A stretch of 64,000 bases of DNA, taken from positions 62,001 to 126,000 of the forward strand of contig NZ_CP029693.1 of NCBI RefSeq assembly GCF_003228315.1, given 5' to 3'. Position 1 is the stretch's first letter, and every line of letters starts with the position of its first letter. Position numbers and translations under genes: made by a program. The notes under the pieces are model-generated. The model saw nothing but the letters and a program-made list of their open reading frames with translations, was not told where the DNA came from and ran no database searches. Origin of the DNA: Pseudomonas putida (GTDB taxonomy: Bacteria; Pseudomonadota; Gammaproteobacteria; Pseudomonadales; Pseudomonadaceae). Of this stretch, positions 61,088 to 64,000 are shown one piece after another.

Positions 61088-62065
61088 TCAAGCCTTGACG
61101 AACGCCAGCAGGTCCTGGTTGATCACCTCGGTATGGGTGGTGCACATGCCGTGGGGCAGGCCGGGGTAGGTTTTCAGCGTGCCTTTTTTCAGCAGTTTGA
61201 TGCTCAGTTGCGCGGAGTCGGCGATCGGTACGATCTGGTCGTCCTCACCGTGCATGACCAGGGTCGGCACTTCGATGTTTTTCAGGTCATCGGTGAAGTC
61301 GGTTTCCGAGAAGGCCTTGATGCAGTCGTAGTGCGCCTTGATCCCGCCGTTCATGCCCTGGCGCCACCAGTTGTCGATGATGGGCTGGGAGACTTTCGCA
61401 CCCGGACGGTTGAAACCATAGAACGGGCCGCTGGGGAAATCGCGGTAGAACTGGGCGCGGTTGTCGGCCAGGGCCTTGCGCAGCCCGTCGAACACATCCA
61501 TCGGCAGGCCGCCGGGGTTGTTCGCGGTGCGCAGCATGATCGGCGGCACGGCGCCAATCAGCACGGCCTTGGCCACGCGACCACGGCCATGGCGTGCCAC
61601 ATAACGCGCCACTTCGCCGCCACCGGTGGAGTGACCGATGTGGATCGCATTGGTGATGTTCAGGTGCGCCATCAGCTCGGCGACGTCGGCGGCGTAGGTG
61701 TCCATTTCGTTGCCGGTATCGGTCTGGGTCGAACGGCCATGACCACGGCGATCGTGAGCGATGACGCGGAAGCCCTTGCTGAGGAAGAACAGCATCTGCG
61801 CGTCCCAGTCGTCGCCGGACAGCGGCCAGCCGTGGTGAAACACGATGGGCTGTCCGCTGCCCCAGTCCTTGTAGAAAATCTGCGTGCCATCCTTGACCGT
61901 GATCGTTCCCGAGCCTTTGGCGTTGCCTTTGCCGCCGCTGTTGCTGTTGGTGGCGGACGGGGCCTGCTGCGCGGCAAGCGCCGGGACCGCCACGGCGAGG
62001 GCGGCGGCCATGGCACCGGTCGTTATCAGGCCACGACGGGAGGTTCCACTGGTCTCATCAGTCAT
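61088..62065 (-). CDS. Alpha/beta hydrolase with Tat signal (non-haem chloroperoxidase/esterase-like)
   Basis: 325 residues. An N-terminal twin-arginine signal ([26 protein letters not shown]) precedes a short Gly/Ser/Asn-rich linker and an alpha/beta-hydrolase domain: [24 protein letters not shown], nucleophile Ser in [18 protein letters not shown], Asp in HGEDDQIVP and His in [10 protein letters not shown]. This is the non-haem chloroperoxidase (perhydrolase) group, exported folded to the periplasm. Natural activity is probably esterase. No neighbouring genes point to a substrate. Confidence 0.87.
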   Translation of the reverse strand: MTDETSGTSRRGLITTGAMAAALAVAVPALAAQQAPSATNSNSGGKGNAKGSGTITVKDGTQIFYKDWGSGQPIVFHHGWPLSGDDWDAQMLFFLSKGFRVIAHDRRGHGRSTQTDTGNEMDTYAADVAELMAHLNITNAIHIGHSTGGGEVARYVARHGRGRVAKAVLIGAVPPIMLRTANNPGGLPMDVFDGLRKALADNRAQFYRDFPSGPFYGFNRPGAKVSQPIIDNWWRQGMNGGIKAHYDCIKAFSETDFTDDLKNIEVPTLVMHGEDDQIVPIADSAQLSIKLLKKGTLKTYPGLPHGMCTTHTEVINQDLLAFVKA

Positions 62066-62372
62066 TTTTCAATACCCATTCGGTTCTGGAGGGAGCGCTT
62101 GCAAGGCGTGCTGCCGTGCGTTCGGCGGCTGGGGAAAAATTTATGGGTAAAGCGATGCACTGAAAATCAGACATCGGTGTCTGCGGCTAACGCTTTGGTA
62201 TAGGCGAAGTGGAGCGGGTTTTACGCGATGATGTGGCCCCTGGGACATGTGGGTTTGCACAGCCCCTGTAGGAGCGACACAGGGTCGTCATGTCGATGGT
62301 TTATTTACCGATCCAACGCCAGTAGATTAGGCGGCGTTTTGCCGACCACCCCGGACACAACAAGGAAGAATC
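62066..62372. other. Intergenic region with a truncated REP
   Basis: The divergent spacer between the Tat-exported hydrolase and the orphan protein holds a clipped REP (CTGTAGGAGCGACACAGGG at about 62264) and nothing else I recognise. The orphan start codon is preceded by AAGGAAG. Confidence 0.6.
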
Positions 62373-63227
62373 ATGTACGTCAATTCATCGTCCTCCTCAT
62401 CCAGCGCCTTGATCGCCGCCTACTCATCCGCCGCCAGCAACAAGGCCGGCAATGCCCAGGGCAGTGCTGAAAGTCAGTCGGCAGACGCGACGCAGAATGG
62501 CGATTCGGTGAGTTTTTCCGGTACCGCCACCGATTACAGCGCGGCCATCGCCAGCAACGCGCCGTACTTTCCGGTGCGGCCGGGGATGAATGCCGACGCG
62601 CTGATCCTGGGGGCCGCCAAGCCGGGGGCGATTTCCAGTTCGAAGGACAAGACCTTCGCCGATGTCGCTCTCGATGCCCGCAAGCGCATGGATGAGAAGT
62701 ACGCGCTGATGAAAGACAGCGGCAAGCCGTACGACAACAGCCTGCAGGATCGCAATTCGCTGATGGGCGATCTGGATCGACGTTCGCTGTACGCCGTCGC
62801 CACCAACCAGGGCGACCAGTTCAGCAAGGAAGAACAAGCCTCGGCGCAGGAACTGATGCGCCAGCAGGCACAGCTCGCGACGGGTTATTACGTCGGCCCG
62901 GATGATCAGAAGAAGAATTGGCGCGATCCGTTCGCCAATGACCCGGTCGGCCGGGCCAAGGCCGCGCTGAGTTTCCTGGACAACATGAGTCCGGAAGAAA
63001 AATCCACGCCGCAATGGCTGACCCAGCGCGCGACGATCCAGACCGCGCTGGACCAGGCCACCGCCGCCGACCCGGTGGAGATGGCGAAGAAGAAACAGCT
63101 GTATTTCCCGATCCTCGCGGAGATCCTGCAGAACGGCACCAGTTGGTTCGACAAGAAAGAGTCGGATAAAGACAAATCCGCCGAGTTGTTGAACCGCCTA
63201 CAGGCTGCGGTTCAACCGTCCAAATAA
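62373..63227 (+). CDS. Hypothetical protein, Ser-rich N-terminus
   Basis: 284 residues that I do not recognise. The first 55 residues are low complexity (MYVNSSSSSSSALIAAYSS, then Ala, Ser, Gln and Asn rich), with no clear signal peptide. The rest is polar and helical, rich in Asp, Lys, Gln and Met (FADVALDARKRMDEKYALMKDSG, FSKEEQASAQELMRQQAQLATG, MSPEEKSTPQWLTQRATIQTAL). No Cys is present. AAGGAAG lies eight bases before the ATG. Such proteins in pseudomonads are sometimes secreted or flagellum-associated; this is not shown here. It stands alone with a hairpin behind it. Confidence 0.8.
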   Translation: MYVNSSSSSSSALIAAYSSAASNKAGNAQGSAESQSADATQNGDSVSFSGTATDYSAAIASNAPYFPVRPGMNADALILGAAKPGAISSSKDKTFADVALDARKRMDEKYALMKDSGKPYDNSLQDRNSLMGDLDRRSLYAVATNQGDQFSKEEQASAQELMRQQAQLATGYYVGPDDQKKNWRDPFANDPVGRAKAALSFLDNMSPEEKSTPQWLTQRATIQTALDQATAADPVEMAKKKQLYFPILAEILQNGTSWFDKKESDKDKSAELLNRLQAAVQPSK

Positions 63228-63229
63228 GT

Positions 63230-63256
63230 GAATGCCGGACACCTGGCCCGGCATTC
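63230..63256. terminator. Hairpin between convergent genes
   Basis: GAATGCCGG pairs with CCGGCATTC around a 9-base loop, two bases after the orphan stop codon and 23 bp before the stop of the convergent alcohol dehydrogenase. There is no T-run, so factor-independent termination is uncertain. Confidence 0.55.
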
Positions 63257-63278
63257 ATGCCCGTTCATCGACGGTCGA

Positions 63279-64000
63279 TCATTTGCTCGCATCCAGCACC
63301 ACGCGATACCGCGCCTTGCCGCTGCGCAGGTGGTCGACGGCCTCGTTGATGCGACTCATGGGAAACATCTCGACCTGCGGCACGATCTGATGTCGCGCGC
63401 AGAATTCCAACATGGCCGCCGTGTTGCTCGGCGAGCCCACCGGTGAGGCGGACAGGGTCTTTTGCTGCGGGATCAGGTCGAACACATGCACCGGAATCGC
63501 GCTGGGCACGATGCCGACGAAATGCAGGCGACCCTTGCCGCGCAGGGTGGCGAGCAGGGCGGTCCAGTCGAGGTTGGCGCTGGCGGTGACCAGCAGGAAA
63601 TCCAGTGTGCCGGCAATGGCTTTCATGGCTTCGCTGTCGGTGGAAGCAACGACTTTGTGGGCGCCCAGGCGCTTGGCTTCGTCCTGTTTGCCCAGGGATG
63701 AGGTGAAGGCGGTGACTTCGCAACCCCAAGCATTGAGGAAGCGCAGGGCCAGGTGACCGAGGCCGCCGATGCCCACCACGCCGACCCGGTCGGTGGGTTT
63801 GATGCCGAACTCCAGCAGCGGGTTGAACACCGTGGAGCCTGCGCAGAACAGGGGACCTGCCAGCGCCGGATCGAGGGCTTCGGGGATTGGCAGGGCCCAG
63901 GCCCAATGCGAACGCAGGCGGTCGGCGAAGCCGCCGTGGCTGCCGATGATGGTGGGTTGGGCGGTGCGGCACAGGTTGTGGGAGCCTTCGATACAGGACG
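63279..64000 (-). CDS. Zinc-dependent alcohol dehydrogenase (CAD/YahK-like), C-terminal part
   Basis: Only the last 240 codons are in the window; the gene continues past the right edge. Reading in from the edge it has SCIEGSHNLCRTAQP, GGFADRLRSHWAWALPIPEALDPALAGPLFCAGSTVFNPLLEFGI, the Rossmann motif VGVVGIGGLGHLALRFL, and the end NEAVDHLRSGKARYRVVLD. This is the cinnamyl-alcohol/YahK NADP-dependent aldehyde reductase group. The catalytic Cys and His lie outside the window. Probable aldehyde reductase. Confidence 0.88.
   Translation of the reverse strand, partial: SCIEGSHNLCRTAQPTIIGSHGGFADRLRSHWAWALPIPEALDPALAGPLFCAGSTVFNPLLEFGIKPTDRVGVVGIGGLGHLALRFLNAWGCEVTAFTSSLGKQDEAKRLGAHKVVASTDSEAMKAIAGTLDFLLVTASANLDWTALLATLRGKGRLHFVGIVPSAIPVHVFDLIPQQKTLSASPVGSPSNTAAMLEFCARHQIVPQVEMFPMSRINEAVDHLRSGKARYRVVLDASK

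Overview
The window looks like a chromosome segment of a fluorescens-group Pseudomonas. It has high GC, many LysR/AraC/LuxR-type regulators each next to a catabolic operon, and about twenty copies of the Pseudomonas REP palindrome (core GCGAGCCTGCTCGC), mostly as inverted pairs (REPINs) between genes. No rRNA, tRNA, phage, insertion sequence or CRISPR was seen, and no REP-associated transposase lies in the window.

Layout. 1-2.8 kb: edge of an NmrA-like gene divergent from a TetR regulator, a metallophosphoesterase, and L-lactate dehydrogenase lldD. 2.9-5.2 kb: a LysR regulator divergent from a cupin-like DUF4863 protein and a second-type chorismate lyase. 5.3-17.2 kb: sugar-acid catabolism (L-fuconate dehydratase with its LysR; a second LysR; then UxaA/GarD-type dehydratase, ketoglutarate-semialdehyde dehydrogenase, Ldh-family oxidoreductase, FAH-family protein and an MFS transporter). 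16.2-22.8 kb: AraC regulator, hydantoinase/oxoprolinase A and B subunits and an NCS1 permease. 23.1-24.7 kb: an MscS-type channel.

24.8-51.9 kb is the most interesting part. It holds a periplasmic sulfatase, Zn-alcohol dehydrogenase, aldehyde dehydrogenase, acyl-CoA ligase, alpha-methylacyl-CoA racemase, four acyl-CoA dehydrogenases, enoyl-CoA hydratase, a split MaoC hydratase pair, an SDR, two SCP2-type thiolases, the outer-membrane-type DUF1302/DUF1329 pair, and two large ATP-binding LuxR (LAL) regulators. A palindrome of about 21 bp (core CCACCYGATSCGGGTGG) lies 56-106 bp in front of six start codons or divergent starts, and a shorter variant precedes a seventh. I read this as one co-regulated system that desulfates and then beta-oxidises a branched, probably isoprenoid- or steroid-like, alcohol. 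The substrate is inferred.

52-57.9 kb: APC permease, iron alcohol dehydrogenase, aldehyde dehydrogenase and a gamma-glutamyl-amine synthetase, likely an amine or amino-alcohol pathway. 57.9-59.1 kb: non-coding, with a ~290-bp inverted repeat around a REPIN. 59.1-64 kb: a CMD-family protein, two alpha/beta hydrolases, a HIT-like protein, an orphan Ser-rich-start protein and the end of a Zn-alcohol dehydrogenase. A 136-bp REPIN-containing tandem array sits at 37.6-38.4 kb, and one REP pair lies in frame inside a LAL regulator gene.
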